This document shows, in pieces, positions 9,207 to 17,952 of a stretch of 64,000 nucleotides of DNA. Under the pieces are notes generated by a model that saw only the letters and a list, made by a program, of their open reading frames with translations, did not search any database and was not told where the DNA came from. Origin of the DNA: Bacillus sp. SM2101 (GTDB taxonomy: Bacteria; Bacillota; Bacilli; Bacillales; SM2101); NCBI RefSeq assembly GCF_018588585.1, contig NZ_JAEUFG010000015.1, positions 38,222 to 102,221 on the forward strand, read 5' to 3'. Both the position numbers and the translations under genes were made by a program. Position 1 is the first letter of the stretch. Every line of letters begins with the position of its first letter.

Positions 9207-9821
9207 ATGTCAACGACTCGGCAGGATGCATGGACAAACGATGAGGATTTACTGTTAGCTGAGGTTGTGTTGAGGAATATTCGTGAAGGTGGAACGCAAT
9301 TGGCAGCTTTTGAGGAAGTCGGCAGACGGTTATCACGAACTGCAGCCGCCTGTGGTTTCAGGTGGAATTCGTATGTTCGTAAACAATATAAGTCTGGTAT
9401 TGAGCTTGCTAAGAAACAAAGAAAGCAATTAAAAAATGGGCAAGAATCAACACTTACCACAGTTGAACATAAAGAAAATGATTTTCAGTCATCTGAACCT
9501 TTAGTTGATGATTTATCGTTGAAAAAAGTAATAACTTATTTGCAAATTATCGACTCATCTCAAAATGAATACGACGAATTAGTTATAGAAAATAAACAAT
9601 TAAAAAAACGTGTGGCGCATTTAGAAAACAAAATGGATAAGGTCGATGAGGAGAATCAATCGCTGTTAACCAATCTACGACAAGTTGAAGATGATTACAA
9701 AGCGTTAATAGAAATTATGGAACGTGCAAGGAAGATGGTTGTGCTGCAAGAAGAGGAAAAGCAAAGTAAAGTAAAATTCCAAATGGACAGAAATGGAAAT
9801 TTAGAGAGGGTTGAAAAATAA
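9207..9821 (+). CDS. gerR: RsfA-family sporulation transcriptional regulator GerR
   Basis: DNA-binding regulator of the RsfA family; GerR (YlbO) in B. subtilis is made under sigma E in the mother cell and represses or activates sets of coat and germination genes. The 204-residue protein has an N-terminal Myb/SANT-like domain (residues 5-60: AWTNDEDLLLAEVVLRNI ... AAACGFRWNSYVRKQY) and a long coiled coil (about 115-190) rich in Glu, Lys and Leu heptads. GGGAGGTAGGG precedes the ATG. It has its own terminator. The assignment as GerR rather than another RsfA paralogue rests on its place between rpmF and ylbP. Confidence 0.88.
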   Translation: MSTTRQDAWTNDEDLLLAEVVLRNIREGGTQLAAFEEVGRRLSRTAAACGFRWNSYVRKQYKSGIELAKKQRKQLKNGQESTLTTVEHKENDFQSSEPLVDDLSLKKVITYLQIIDSSQNEYDELVIENKQLKKRVAHLENKMDKVDEENQSLLTNLRQVEDDYKALIEIMERARKMVVLQEEEKQSKVKFQMDRNGNLERVEK

Positions 9822-9854
9822 TCAATAGCACCTATGTAATTTACAAAAAATAAA

Positions 9855-9894
9855 AAAAAGAAACAGTTAGTTTAAAAGAAACTGTTTCTTTTTT
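9855..9894. terminator. Terminator between gerR and ylbP
   Basis: Stem AAAGAAACAGTT/AACTGTTTCTTT with a ten-base loop, A-run before and T-run after (to 9894). It can serve both convergent genes. Confidence 0.88.
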
Positions 9895-9929
9895 ATGTCC
9901 ATGTATTGAATGTGTTGAAATGGTATATA

Positions 9930-10409
9930 TTATCGAGTCTGTTCTTTAACACCATTAGGATGCCATAATAACGGATTTTCACCAAAGTCTCTTTCTACAT
10001 CATAAGTAGCAGCAGAAAACCCCATTTTAGTCCAAAACTCTGCTGATTTTACACGGGGGTTAGTTTTGATAGGTAGGTTAAAACTCTTCGCGAAATTGAC
10101 TAAAGCGGTTCCAAAATTTTTCCTTTGAAATGCAGGTAATACCTCAAGTTTCCATAGCTCTAGGTATGTTTGTGGTGGGTCAAAGTATTTATCATATTTT
10201 GCATCAACTTTATATAAACTCATTCGAGCGACTAACTTACCACCGTAGTATATTCCATAAAATGGAGAATCACTATTGTTTTCGATGATATTTGTTTGAA
10301 GATCATCAAGCATAGATAATTCTTGTAGCCCGTATTCTTTAAATTTTTTAAATTCTTCTATTGTTTTATAGTTTACGAGTAATCGTTCTATTTTATAAGT
10401 TTCCATCAT
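9930..10409 (-). CDS. ylbP: GNAT family N-acetyltransferase YlbP
   Basis: A GNAT-fold acetyltransferase of unknown substrate, conserved at this place in Bacillaceae. The 159-residue product has the acetyl-CoA binding region as LEVLPAFQRKNFGTALVNFA (about residues 85-104; Q/RxxGxG/A loop as QRKNFGTA), and a PFYGIYYGGKLVARMSLY strand pair typical of the fold. The start is set at ATG 10409 (or the adjacent ATG 10406) because GGGAGGA lies just upstream on the minus strand; the longer frame has none. It is divergent from the carboxylase operon. Confidence 0.88.
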   Translation of the reverse strand: MMETYKIERLLVNYKTIEEFKKFKEYGLQELSMLDDLQTNIIENNSDSPFYGIYYGGKLVARMSLYKVDAKYDKYFDPPQTYLELWKLEVLPAFQRKNFGTALVNFAKSFNLPIKTNPRVKSAEFWTKMGFSAATYDVERDFGENPLLWHPNGVKEQTR

Positions 10410-10480
10410 AATCTTCCTCCCACATAACCTTATATTTTTATTATATAACAAAGTGACACAAAATTCTGTAGAAAATAATT

Positions 10481-10494
10481 AGAAAGCGTTTTCA
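10481..10494. promoter_or_regulatory. Candidate cre box (CcpA site) upstream of the acyl-CoA carboxylase operon
   Basis: AGAAAGCGTTTTCA matches the cre consensus TGWAARCGYTWNCW at all but the first base and is nearly palindromic. It lies ~70 bases before the biotin carboxylase start and between it and divergent ylbP. Carbon catabolite control of acyl-CoA breakdown genes would be sensible. Confidence 0.5.
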
Positions 10495-10562
10495 TAAATA
10501 GAAGGAATATTAAAAATTTTGTAGAAATATATACAAATAAGATATAGAACAGGAGTGTGCAA

Positions 10563-11900
10563 ATGAAGAAAATACTAATTGCGAACAGAGGGGAGATTGC
10601 CTCTAGGGTAATTCGAACATGTAACAATATGGGGATTGAGACAATAGCGATTTATTCTGATGCTGATAAGAATTTACCATACGTAAATGAAGCTACTAAA
10701 GCGATCCGTATCGGGGAATCTCCTGTTCAAAAATCATATATGGCTATGGATGCTATCGTAAAATTAGCTTTAGAGGAAAATGTAGATGGTATTCACCCAG
10801 GGTATGGTTTTTTATCCGAAAATGCAATGTTTGCAAAGTTAGTTAATGATAATGGTATAACTTTTATTGGCCCACAACATGACGTTATTGCTTTAATGGG
10901 AGAAAAAATCCAAGCACGAAAGGAAATGCAAAAGGCTGGAGTACCTATTGTGCCAGGGAGTCATGAGTCTGTTAGTTCAGTTGAAGAGGCATGCGTTATA
11001 GCTGACAAAATTGGATACCCGGTAATGATAAAAGCAAGTAGTGGCGGTGGCGGAGTTGGGATGCAACGTTGTAATGACGAGCAAGAATTAAAGAAGGTGG
11101 TTGTGTCAATTAAAAACCGTGCTAAAGCATATTTTGGGAATGATGAAATATTTATTGAGAAATATGTTGCCGATGCGAGGCATATTGAAATTCAAATATG
11201 TGCTGATACAGCTGGGAATATTGTTCATTTGTTTGAGAGAGATTGTTCAATTCAACGTAGAAATCAAAAGGTGATTGAGGAAACACCTTCACCGTTCCTA
11301 TCAGAGGAATCGAGAAGAGCAATGATTGATTGTGCATTAAAAGTCGCTGCACATGTAGGGTATACCAATGTAGGAACAGTTGAATTTGTAGTAGATAACG
11401 ATGAGAATTTCTATTTTTTAGAAATGAATACGAGGTTACAAGTTGAACATCCGATAACTGAAATGGTTACAGGGATTGATCTAGTTGAATGGCAAATAAG
11501 GTTGTCATGTGGGGAAAATATGCCATTATTACAGCATGAGATAAATAGTAACGGGCACGCGCTAGAATTTCGATTATATGCAGAAGATCCAGTTACATAT
11601 TTGCCCTCGCCAGGTACTCTTAATGTATTAACTTATCCATCAACAGAGGGTGTCAGAATAGATAAAGGGTATGATGAAGGTTGCCAAGTTACCCCATTTT
11701 ATGATCCGATGATCGCAAAGCTAGTCATACATGGTCTTGATCGAAATGATGTATTACATAAGGCTGAAAAATTGCTTGAAGAAATGAAAGTTGAAGGGAT
11801 AAAAAACAACTTACCTTTACTTGAAAAGGTTATTCAAAATGAGATGTTTCGAGAAGGGTGTTATACTACCTCTTTTTTATCAAGGCAGTATTCACGCTGA
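10563..11900 (+). CDS. Biotin carboxylase subunit of an acyl-CoA carboxylase
   Basis: Carboxylates biotin on its carrier protein using ATP and bicarbonate. The 445-residue product begins MKKILIANRGEIASRVIRT, then has the ATP-grasp glycine-rich loop SSGGGGVGMQ (about residue 160) and the biotin carboxylase signature FLEMNTRLQVEHPITE (about residue 287). Length equals that of stand-alone AccC-type subunits. AGGAG (10551-10555) sets the ATG at 10563. It is followed by a small biotin carrier and a carboxyltransferase of the acyl-CoA type, so the complex is more likely a propionyl-, methylcrotonyl- or related acyl-CoA carboxylase than the AccABCD acetyl-CoA carboxylase, whose carboxyltransferase is split. 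Symbol withheld because the substrate is unknown. Confidence 0.9.
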   Translation: MKKILIANRGEIASRVIRTCNNMGIETIAIYSDADKNLPYVNEATKAIRIGESPVQKSYMAMDAIVKLALEENVDGIHPGYGFLSENAMFAKLVNDNGITFIGPQHDVIALMGEKIQARKEMQKAGVPIVPGSHESVSSVEEACVIADKIGYPVMIKASSGGGGVGMQRCNDEQELKKVVVSIKNRAKAYFGNDEIFIEKYVADARHIEIQICADTAGNIVHLFERDCSIQRRNQKVIEETPSPFLSEESRRAMIDCALKVAAHVGYTNVGTVEFVVDNDENFYFLEMNTRLQVEHPITEMVTGIDLVEWQIRLSCGENMPLLQHEINSNGHALEFRLYAEDPVTYLPSPGTLNVLTYPSTEGVRIDKGYDEGCQVTPFYDPMIAKLVIHGLDRNDVLHKAEKLLEEMKVEGIKNNLPLLEKVIQNEMFREGCYTTSFLSRQYSR

Positions 11901-12008
11901 TGTTCTCTCATAGAACTTCATCTAGTTGTTTTAACTTATATCAATAGTAAAAGTTTGTGAAATGACCGCTTAATAGAAAAAAACACCTGAATTGGGAGGA
12001 TATATGGT

Positions 12009-12221
12009 ATGAAAGAAATATATGCATCGATGGCAGGTACTGTACTAAATTTATTAGTTGAGAAGGAAGAACAGATTACTAAAGGCCAACAGGTTATTAT
12101 TCTAGAATCAATGAAAATGGAAATACCAATTGAGAGTTCAATAGAAGGGGCTGTAAATGAAATAAAAGTGGAGATAGGAGATTTCGTAAATGAAGGAGAT
12201 GTTCTCATCGTATTAGGATAA
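12009..12221 (+). CDS. Biotin carboxyl carrier (biotinyl-lipoyl attachment) protein
   Basis: A single 70-residue biotinyl domain that carries carboxybiotin between the biotin carboxylase and the carboxyltransferase. It begins MKEIYASMAGTVLNLLVEK and has the biotinylation motif ESMKMEIP, with the modified lysine at about residue 37, and ends in the usual hairpin GDFVNEGDVLIVLG. It is shorter than AccB because it lacks the linker and N-terminal part. GGGAGGA precedes the start. The 108-base space after the biotin carboxylase gene shows no terminator, so the three genes are probably one operon. Confidence 0.9.
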   Translation: MKEIYASMAGTVLNLLVEKEEQITKGQQVIILESMKMEIPIESSIEGAVNEIKVEIGDFVNEGDVLIVLG

Positions 12222-12241
12222 AGGGAAGGAGAATTTAAACA

Positions 12242-13783
12242 ATGGTTCAAGTAAGCGATTTAGATAAAGTTTTATCAGAAAAACTAGAAAATATTGAACG
12301 TGGAGGAGCAGAAAAGTATCATCAAAAACAAAAAGAGCAGAACAAATTATTTGTTAGAGATAGATTGAAACTGCTCTTTGATCGAGGGGTATATATAGAA
12401 GATGGAATGTTCGCAAACGATCAAGCTGGGGATTTACCCGCTGACGGAGTAGTTACAGCTACTGGAACAATCAATGGGCAAACAGTATGTGTGATGGCTA
12501 ATGATTCGACTGTGAAGGCTGGTTCATGGGGAGCAAGAACAGTCGAAAAAATTATTCGCATCCAAGAGTCAGCAGAGAAACAAAAGGTGCCGTTGTTGTA
12601 TTTAGTCGATTCGGCTGGTGCACGCATTACTGATCAGTTAGAGATGTTTCCAAATCGCCGTGGAGCAGGTCGTATATTTCATAATCAAGTACGACTATCT
12701 GGGGTCATTCCTCAAATTTGTATTTTGTTCGGGCCGTCCGCTGCTGGCGGAGCATATATACCAGCTTTTTGTGATATTGTAATAATGGTCGATAAGAATG
12801 CATCAATGTATTTAGGCTCCCCTCGAATGGCTGAGAAGGTCATCGGTGAAAAAGTAACGCTTGAAGAAATGGGTGGAGCTCGCATGCATTGTACAATAAG
12901 TGGATGTGGTGATGTACTTGCTGGAAATGAAGAAGAGGCAATTCGTTTAGCTCAAACGTATTTAACGTATTTCCCTACTAATTCCCAGTCTAAACCACGC
13001 CATATTGAGGCACGAGAGTCGAGTCATAGTAAGAGTTTGGCTGATATCATCCCTGTGCATCAAAATGCTCCTTTTGATATGTATGATTGTATTAACGCAT
13101 TTGTAGATAAAGATAGTTTTTTTGAGATTAAGAAATTATTTGCTGCCGAACTTATTACTGGTTTAGCTAGAATAGATGGTCGCTGTGTTGGAATTATAGC
13201 CAATCAACCGAAAGTGAAAGGCGGAGTTTTATTCGTTGATTCCGCAGATAAAGGGGCTAAATTTATTCAGCTGTGTGATGCTTTTCATATTCCTTTATTA
13301 TTCTTAGCTGATGTACCAGGTTTTATGATAGGAACAAAGGTTGAACAGGCTGGAATAATTAGACATGGTGCTAAGTTTATAGCTGCAATGAGTTCAGCTA
13401 CTGTGCCAAAAATCTCTGTTATTGTTCGAAAAGCTTATGGGGCCGGGCTATATGCAATGGCGGGACCAGCTTTTGAGCCTGATTGCTGTATAGCACTTCC
13501 AACTGCGCAAATAGCTGTAATGGGTCCTGAAGCGGCAGTAAATGCAGTTTATTCTAACAAAATAAGTAACATAGAAGACCCAAAAGAAAGAATAGCATAT
13601 ATTCAGCAAAAGCAAGAGGAGTATAAACAGCATATAGATATATATAAATTAGGATCTGAAATGATTATAGATACAATTGTATCACCAAATGATTTACGAA
13701 AAGAGTTAATTGATAGGTTTACAATTTATGAAACTAAAGAGATAGCAGATGTCCAACGTAAGCATCCTGTTTATCCAGTTTAA
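12242..13783 (+). CDS. Acyl-CoA carboxyltransferase subunit (propionyl-CoA carboxylase beta type)
   Basis: Transfers the carboxyl group from carboxybiotin to an acyl-CoA. The 513-residue protein has both carboxyltransferase halves in one chain, as in PccB/MccB: the first (about 30-250) with LVDSAGARI and the oxyanion-type motif FGPSAAGGAYIPAF, the second (about 280-510) with FLADVPGFMIGTKVEQAGIIRHGAK and KAYGAGLYAMAGPAF. It begins 20 bases after the biotin carrier gene with GGGAAGGAG. A substrate cannot be named from motifs. It ends before a strong terminator, closing the operon. Confidence 0.92.
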   Translation: MVQVSDLDKVLSEKLENIERGGAEKYHQKQKEQNKLFVRDRLKLLFDRGVYIEDGMFANDQAGDLPADGVVTATGTINGQTVCVMANDSTVKAGSWGARTVEKIIRIQESAEKQKVPLLYLVDSAGARITDQLEMFPNRRGAGRIFHNQVRLSGVIPQICILFGPSAAGGAYIPAFCDIVIMVDKNASMYLGSPRMAEKVIGEKVTLEEMGGARMHCTISGCGDVLAGNEEEAIRLAQTYLTYFPTNSQSKPRHIEARESSHSKSLADIIPVHQNAPFDMYDCINAFVDKDSFFEIKKLFAAELITGLARIDGRCVGIIANQPKVKGGVLFVDSADKGAKFIQLCDAFHIPLLFLADVPGFMIGTKVEQAGIIRHGAKFIAAMSSATVPKISVIVRKAYGAGLYAMAGPAFEPDCCIALPTAQIAVMGPEAAVNAVYSNKISNIEDPKERIAYIQQKQEEYKQHIDIYKLGSEMIIDTIVSPNDLRKELIDRFTIYETKEIADVQRKHPVYPV

Positions 13784-13837
13784 ACGATGCTATAAAGTGA
13801 GGCCAAAAATGTTATATAAGTACTAAAGTAAATAAAC

Positions 13838-13882
13838 AAACAGAGGATGACGATCATTATAGTGTTATCCTCTGTTTATTTA
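13838..13882 (+). terminator. Terminator after the acyl-CoA carboxylase operon
   Basis: Stem AAACAGAGGAT/ATCCTCTGTTT (13838-13848 with 13867-13877), 18-base loop that can pair further, followed by ATTTATTT. The rest of the 292-base gap before panE holds no gene that I can see. Confidence 0.85.
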
Positions 13883-14075
13883 TTTACAGAATCAATGTTG
13901 TTAAAATACGCCTGTACTAATTTTGCTTAGGTCCAAATTATGAGGAACTTTGGCACTTGCTGTTAGTTAAAGTAACAACATTAGGCAGTTTTTACGAGAT
14001 TATGTAACACTGCTTCCGCTATTTTTGTTAAAATAGTTTCATAATACAAAGAACCTGATATAAAAGGAGGTTTAT

Positions 14076-14981
14076 ATGCAAATAGGGGTTATTGGTGCTG
14101 GTTCAATTGGACTATTATATGCGTGTTACCTTTCAATATATCATCAAGTTACGATTTATACTCGACGCAAAGATCAAGCTAGGCAAATAAATTCCAAAGG
14201 TATTCAATTGATCAAGAGCGGTGTTCAATCCACGTATAAGGTTACTGCAAAAGTATTAGACGATGGGTTAGAACACGAGGATTTGATTATTGTTACGGTT
14301 AAAGAGTATCACTTAGACCGTGTTCTGAATACGACGAATCAATTTCGAAATGTTAATGCACTGTTATTTTTGCAAAATGGTATGAAGCATATTTCACTAT
14401 TTGAGAAACTAAACCATGAAGTAATACTTGTTGGGGTCGTTGAGCATGGCGCGTTAAAAATTAATGACTATACAGTAAATCATACTGGTGTTGGAATAAC
14501 GAAAATTTGTTCATTTAGAAATGGAGAAGGCGTAATACAGTCGTTTCAAAAAGGTCAACACTCCGACTTTGGGGTCTTAGTTGCTGAAGATTGGTATAAG
14601 GTGCTTTCTGAAAAGTTAATTGTTAATGCTGTAATCAACCCATTAACCGCCTTATATTGTGTGGAAAATGGAGACTTACTTTCCAATCGTTTTTTTCTTT
14701 CGCGAATGAAGAACCTATTTATAGAAGTGACATCCGTTATGAATGTTAATACAAATAATATGTGGGAACGTCTAGAACATATTTGTATACAAACTCAGAA
14801 TAATCGCTCATCTATGCTAAGAGATATTGAGAGTGGGCGACAGACAGAAATCGATGCAATATTAGGATATATCATAGCAGAGGCTGATAAGGTGGGGAAA
14901 AGTGTACCAGTTAGTACATTTTTGTATGATTCTATAAAAGGTAAAGAATTGCAGAGAGGTGATTCGTCATGTCACAGTTAG
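14076..14981 (+). CDS. panE: 2-dehydropantoate 2-reductase
   Basis: Reduces ketopantoate to pantoate with NADPH in the pantothenate/CoA pathway. The 301-residue protein starts MQIGVIGAGSIGLLYACYLS with the Rossmann motif GxGxxG at residues 7-12. It has the family's catalytic lysine region VTVKEYH (about residue 72), and KLIVNAVINPLTALY near residue 180 followed by the ESGRQTEIDAILGYI helix (about 250-265). An AAAGGAGG site precedes the ATG. It occupies the place of B. subtilis ylbQ. It overlaps the next gene by 13 bases. Confidence 0.92.
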   Translation: MQIGVIGAGSIGLLYACYLSIYHQVTIYTRRKDQARQINSKGIQLIKSGVQSTYKVTAKVLDDGLEHEDLIIVTVKEYHLDRVLNTTNQFRNVNALLFLQNGMKHISLFEKLNHEVILVGVVEHGALKINDYTVNHTGVGITKICSFRNGEGVIQSFQKGQHSDFGVLVAEDWYKVLSEKLIVNAVINPLTALYCVENGDLLSNRFFLSRMKNLFIEVTSVMNVNTNNMWERLEHICIQTQNNRSSMLRDIESGRQTEIDAILGYIIAEADKVGKSVPVSTFLYDSIKGKELQRGDSSCHS

Positions 14982-15361
14982 TAGCCGGTGTTTTTGCAAC
15001 AGTTGTCACTATTCCAATAATTGGTTTGTTTCTTGTGTATTTCATCTTATGTAAGATCACCCGTCGTAAAAGGAATTCTCTGTTAATGGCTATCGACATT
15101 TCAACAGCCTTATTTATCTTGTCAGTATATTATTTGACAGAGGTTATTTGGGGACAATCTATGTTTTGGCTTATCCTACTTATAATCGTGTTAATTGCGA
15201 TGGTTGTTGTTATTTTACAGTGGAAAATTAAACAAGATATCGATATGCGCAAAGTATTAAAAGGATCGTGGCGGTTTAGTTTTTTGTTTTTCTTTTCTGC
15301 CTACATCATTTTGTTTGTTTACGGCTTAATTGATCGTGTATTGGCATTTGTTAACACTTAA
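14969..15361 (+). CDS. DUF3397 family membrane protein
   Basis: A 130-residue hydrophobic protein with four predicted transmembrane segments (about residues 5-27, 38-60, 64-85 and 101-124) separated by short basic loops (CKITRRKRN, KIKQDIDMRK). It resembles the DUF3397 family found next to bshC in Bacillaceae; no function is known. The start overlaps panE and GAGAGGTGATTC lies upstream, indicating translational coupling. Confidence 0.75.
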   Translation: MSQLVAGVFATVVTIPIIGLFLVYFILCKITRRKRNSLLMAIDISTALFILSVYYLTEVIWGQSMFWLILLIIVLIAMVVVILQWKIKQDIDMRKVLKGSWRFSFLFFFSAYIILFVYGLIDRVLAFVNT

Positions 15362-15379
15362 TAGTTTACGAGCAAGTTC

Positions 15380-15409
15380 TTTCCATTTTTTAAAAATCAA
15401 TGCTATACT
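15380..15409 (+). promoter_or_regulatory. Candidate sigma A promoter for bshC
   Basis: -35 TTTCCA (15380-15385), 18-base spacer, -10 TATACT (15404-15409), 44 bases before the bshC ATG. The longer bshC reading frame would start upstream of this promoter, which supports the shorter start. Confidence 0.4.
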
Positions 15410-15452
15410 ACGGGGAGTAGATATAAAAGCAGCTAGAAAGGAAGTTAAATTC

Positions 15453-17081
15453 ATGGAGGTTAATGATCTTTTTCTCCCTTCATTAAATAAATTTGCAACT
15501 GATTACATGGGGAATTCCAAAGAGTGTCATCAGTTTTTTCATTACAATATTCATGATGCAACAGTGTATGAACAAAGAAAAGATGAGCTTGCATCAAGAC
15601 GGTTTCAGCGTGAGAGGCTCGTAAAGCATCTACTACGTTATCACTCTAAATTTCAACATAATGACAAATCTAAACAGCATATTGAAAAGCTTCTAGATCA
15701 AAATAGCCTTGTTGTAATCGGTGGTCAACAAGCAGGATTATTAACAGGCCCTTTGTATACTATTCACAAAATATTGACAATAATCCAAACAGCAAAGCAG
15801 CAAGAGAAGGAACTAAATGTCCCAGTCTTACCTGTGTTTTGGATAGCTGGTGAAGATCATGACTTTGATGAAATTAATCATCAATATGTAGAGACAGAAA
15901 GCGGCATGAAGAAAAAATCGTACAATCGCCATAATACTAATAAGCAAATGGTATCAGATATACATATAGACAAACACCTTTGTGAGCAATGGATACAAGA
16001 AATCATTCAATCGTACGGTGAATCAAATTATACACATGAAATTCTATCTATGCTTAAACAGAGCTTACATGATACAGAAACTGTTGTTGACTTTTTTGCT
16101 CAAATCTTAATAACATTATTTGCTGATGAAGGGCTTATCGTTGTTAACTCAGCTTCCCCTGATCTACGTGAAATAGAATCTGAATTTTTCCATCATCTTA
16201 TCTATAACAATTCACAACTAGCAGAAGCGGTGTCTATGCAACAACATGTGTTAGAAGAAGTTGGATATAACAAAGTGCTAGATGTGAATATCAATTCTTC
16301 AAATTTGTTTTTTCAATATAATGAAAATCGAGTGCTTTTGGAAAGGGATGGGGCTGAAGGATACTTTAAAGGTAAGAATAATGAAGTGAAGATATCATTT
16401 GATGAACTTATTCAAATAGCAGAATCATCACCCCATTTGCTGAGCAACAATGTAGTTACAAGACCCCTCATGCAAGAATACTTATTCCCAACATTAGCAT
16501 TTATTGCTGGACCAGGAGAACTTGCCTATTGGGGTGAGCTTAAAAATGCCTTTTCATTGTTCGATTTTAAAATGCCACCAATTATACCGAGAGCTAATAT
16601 TACGATTGTTGACCGAACAATTACATCTGATTTAGAGAAGTTAAATATACCAATAGATGATGTTTTACAAGATAATTTGCTTTCTTATCGTGATGATTGG
16701 GTGAAAACCGAGCTGAAGTATGACTTTGAAAGTATCATTAACAATGCGAAAGAAGAGGTTGAACAAATTCATCAACAAATTAGGCAAAAAGCAACAGAAG
16801 TAGATGCTAACTTACATTCTGTCCTTGTTAAAAATGCTCAATTAATACAATCTCAGTTTGAATTTGTTTCAACTTTAATTAATCGTTCTATCGAGACTAA
16901 ACATGAAGTAACATTGAAAAAGTTTCAAAGGATAGAGAACTGTTTACGACCAAATCATTTACCTCAAGAAAGGGTATGGAATATATTTTACTTTTTAAAT
17001 AAATATGGGTTTGGTTTTATTCAGCAATTAGTAAATGCTCCGATAAAATATAATGGGAACCATCAATTAATTTATCTATAA
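15453..17081 (+). CDS. bshC: Putative cysteine ligase BshC (bacillithiol biosynthesis)
   Basis: Adds cysteine to glucosaminyl-malate in the last step of bacillithiol synthesis (YllA in B. subtilis). The 542-residue protein starts MEVNDLFLPSLNKFATDYM and has the family blocks VVIGGQQAGLLTGPLYTIHK (about residues 88-107), PVFWIAGEDHDFDEINH (about 128-144) and FIAGPGELAYWGELK (about 349-363). A coiled-coil stretch (about 410-480) precedes the C-terminal end. ATG 15453 follows AAGGAAG; the frame is open for 41 more codons upstream but without a binding site and beyond the likely promoter. Confidence 0.93.
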   Translation: MEVNDLFLPSLNKFATDYMGNSKECHQFFHYNIHDATVYEQRKDELASRRFQRERLVKHLLRYHSKFQHNDKSKQHIEKLLDQNSLVVIGGQQAGLLTGPLYTIHKILTIIQTAKQQEKELNVPVLPVFWIAGEDHDFDEINHQYVETESGMKKKSYNRHNTNKQMVSDIHIDKHLCEQWIQEIIQSYGESNYTHEILSMLKQSLHDTETVVDFFAQILITLFADEGLIVVNSASPDLREIESEFFHHLIYNNSQLAEAVSMQQHVLEEVGYNKVLDVNINSSNLFFQYNENRVLLERDGAEGYFKGKNNEVKISFDELIQIAESSPHLLSNNVVTRPLMQEYLFPTLAFIAGPGELAYWGELKNAFSLFDFKMPPIIPRANITIVDRTITSDLEKLNIPIDDVLQDNLLSYRDDWVKTELKYDFESIINNAKEEVEQIHQQIRQKATEVDANLHSVLVKNAQLIQSQFEFVSTLINRSIETKHEVTLKKFQRIENCLRPNHLPQERVWNIFYFLNKYGFGFIQQLVNAPIKYNGNHQLIYL

Positions 17082-17159
17082 ATGTAAGAAATGCTATTTG
17101 AAGAGAGTGCACATTTATAGCTACATCAAGGTTTTTATCGCATTAATTGGTATTATAGA

Positions 17160-17213
17160 CTTAAGAATATAAACACGTATACATCATGTGTTCGTGGCAT
17201 CTTTGTTACTTTT
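17160..17213 (-). repeat. Dispersed intergenic repeat, copy 4 (partial, right half)
   Basis: Minus strand AGATGCCACGAACACATGAT then ATACGTGTTTATATTCTT, the conserved centre of the family. The left half is not recognisable. It lies in the 423-base gap between bshC and mraZ. Confidence 0.55.
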
Positions 17214-17289
17214 ATAATTGTTGGATTAGGAAGATACATCTTGCCGGCCATTCTTAATTTAAAGAGCAATAAATGACAGCTAATTTAAA

Positions 17290-17317
17290 CCTCTGTATTC
17301 ATACAGGGGTTTTTTGT
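17290..17317 (+). terminator. Terminator after bshC
   Basis: Stem CCTCTGTA/TACAGGGG (one G-U pair) with a 4-base loop at 17290-17309, followed by six T. Confidence 0.8.
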
Positions 17318-17407
17318 ATGTCATAATTTTTTTCTGAAATAAGGCTTGTTGTTGTCTTGTATAACAAATATTTACTTTTTTAGTACTGAAGCAAACAAAG
17401 TCGATAT

Positions 17408-17436
17408 TTGACTACATATGCTTTTATGGCTAAATT
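17408..17436 (+). promoter_or_regulatory. Sigma A promoter for the mraZ operon
   Basis: -35 TTGACT (17408-17413), 17-base spacer, -10 TAAATT (17431-17436). The predicted start (~17443) is just before the repeated TGG boxes that MraZ is expected to bind. Confidence 0.7.
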
Positions 17437-17449
17437 ACAAAAAAAAGGG

Positions 17450-17474
17450 TGGAGAGAAGTGGGGAGATGTGGTA
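17450..17474 (+). promoter_or_regulatory. MraZ-binding repeats (autoregulation of the dcw cluster)
   Basis: Three TGG motifs begin at 17450, 17460 and 17470, exactly ten bases apart; a further TGGGG begins at 17491 next to the mraZ start. MraZ is known to bind TGGGN repeats with 5-base spacers (10-base period) upstream of its own gene. The site agrees with that pattern. Confidence 0.7.
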
Positions 17475-17504
17475 CATTATTGTTAGAAAGTGGGGTTGTG
17501 TATC

Positions 17505-17936
17505 ATGTTTATGGGAGAATTCCATCACAACATTGATCAAAAAGGTCGAATGATTATCCCTGTTAAGTTTAGAGATAATCTGGGCGATTCTTTTGTCCTT
17601 ACAAGAGGGTTAGATCAGTGTTTATTTGCTTACCCCTTGAGTGAATGGAGCATTATTGAAGAGAAGTTAAAAAGCCTCCCATTAACAAAAAAAGATGCAC
17701 GTGCTTTTACTCGTTTCTTTTTTTCCGGCGCTATAGACTGTGAAATTGATAAACAAGGTAGAATAAATATACCTATTTCGCTGAGGAAATACGCCGTAAT
17801 TGAAAAGGAATGTGTAGTAATTGGTGTCTCTAATCGCATTGAAATTTGGAGTAAGATAAGTTGGGATCAATATGTTTCTGAGTCTGAGGAATCATTCGCT
17901 GAAATCGCAGAAAACATGATCGATTTTAACTTTTAA
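17505..17936 (+). CDS. mraZ: Transcriptional regulator MraZ
   Basis: DNA-binding ring-forming protein of the AbrB/SpoVT fold that represses the dcw operon it heads. The 143-residue product contains two MraZ domains, each with the DxKGR core: [17 protein letters not shown] (about residue 10) and [17 protein letters not shown] (about 82). MFMGEFHHN at ATG 17505 matches the family N terminus; 15 bases of open frame upstream are not used. TGG repeats upstream are its likely operator. A 287-base gap with repeat copy 5 separates it from rsmH. Confidence 0.96.
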   Translation: MFMGEFHHNIDQKGRMIIPVKFRDNLGDSFVLTRGLDQCLFAYPLSEWSIIEEKLKSLPLTKKDARAFTRFFFSGAIDCEIDKQGRINIPISLRKYAVIEKECVVIGVSNRIEIWSKISWDQYVSESEESFAEIAENMIDFNF

Positions 17937-17952
17937 TGAACGAGTTTAAAGC

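Noticed and set aside
15330..15452. 41-residue N-terminal extension of BshC
   Set aside because: It overlaps the end of the preceding gene and the likely bshC promoter; AAGGAAG and the family N terminus place the start at 15453.
17340..17400. Another repeat fragment before mraZ (AAGGCTTGTTGTTGTCTTG)
   Set aside because: Only the first few bases resemble the left end; the match is too short to separate from chance.
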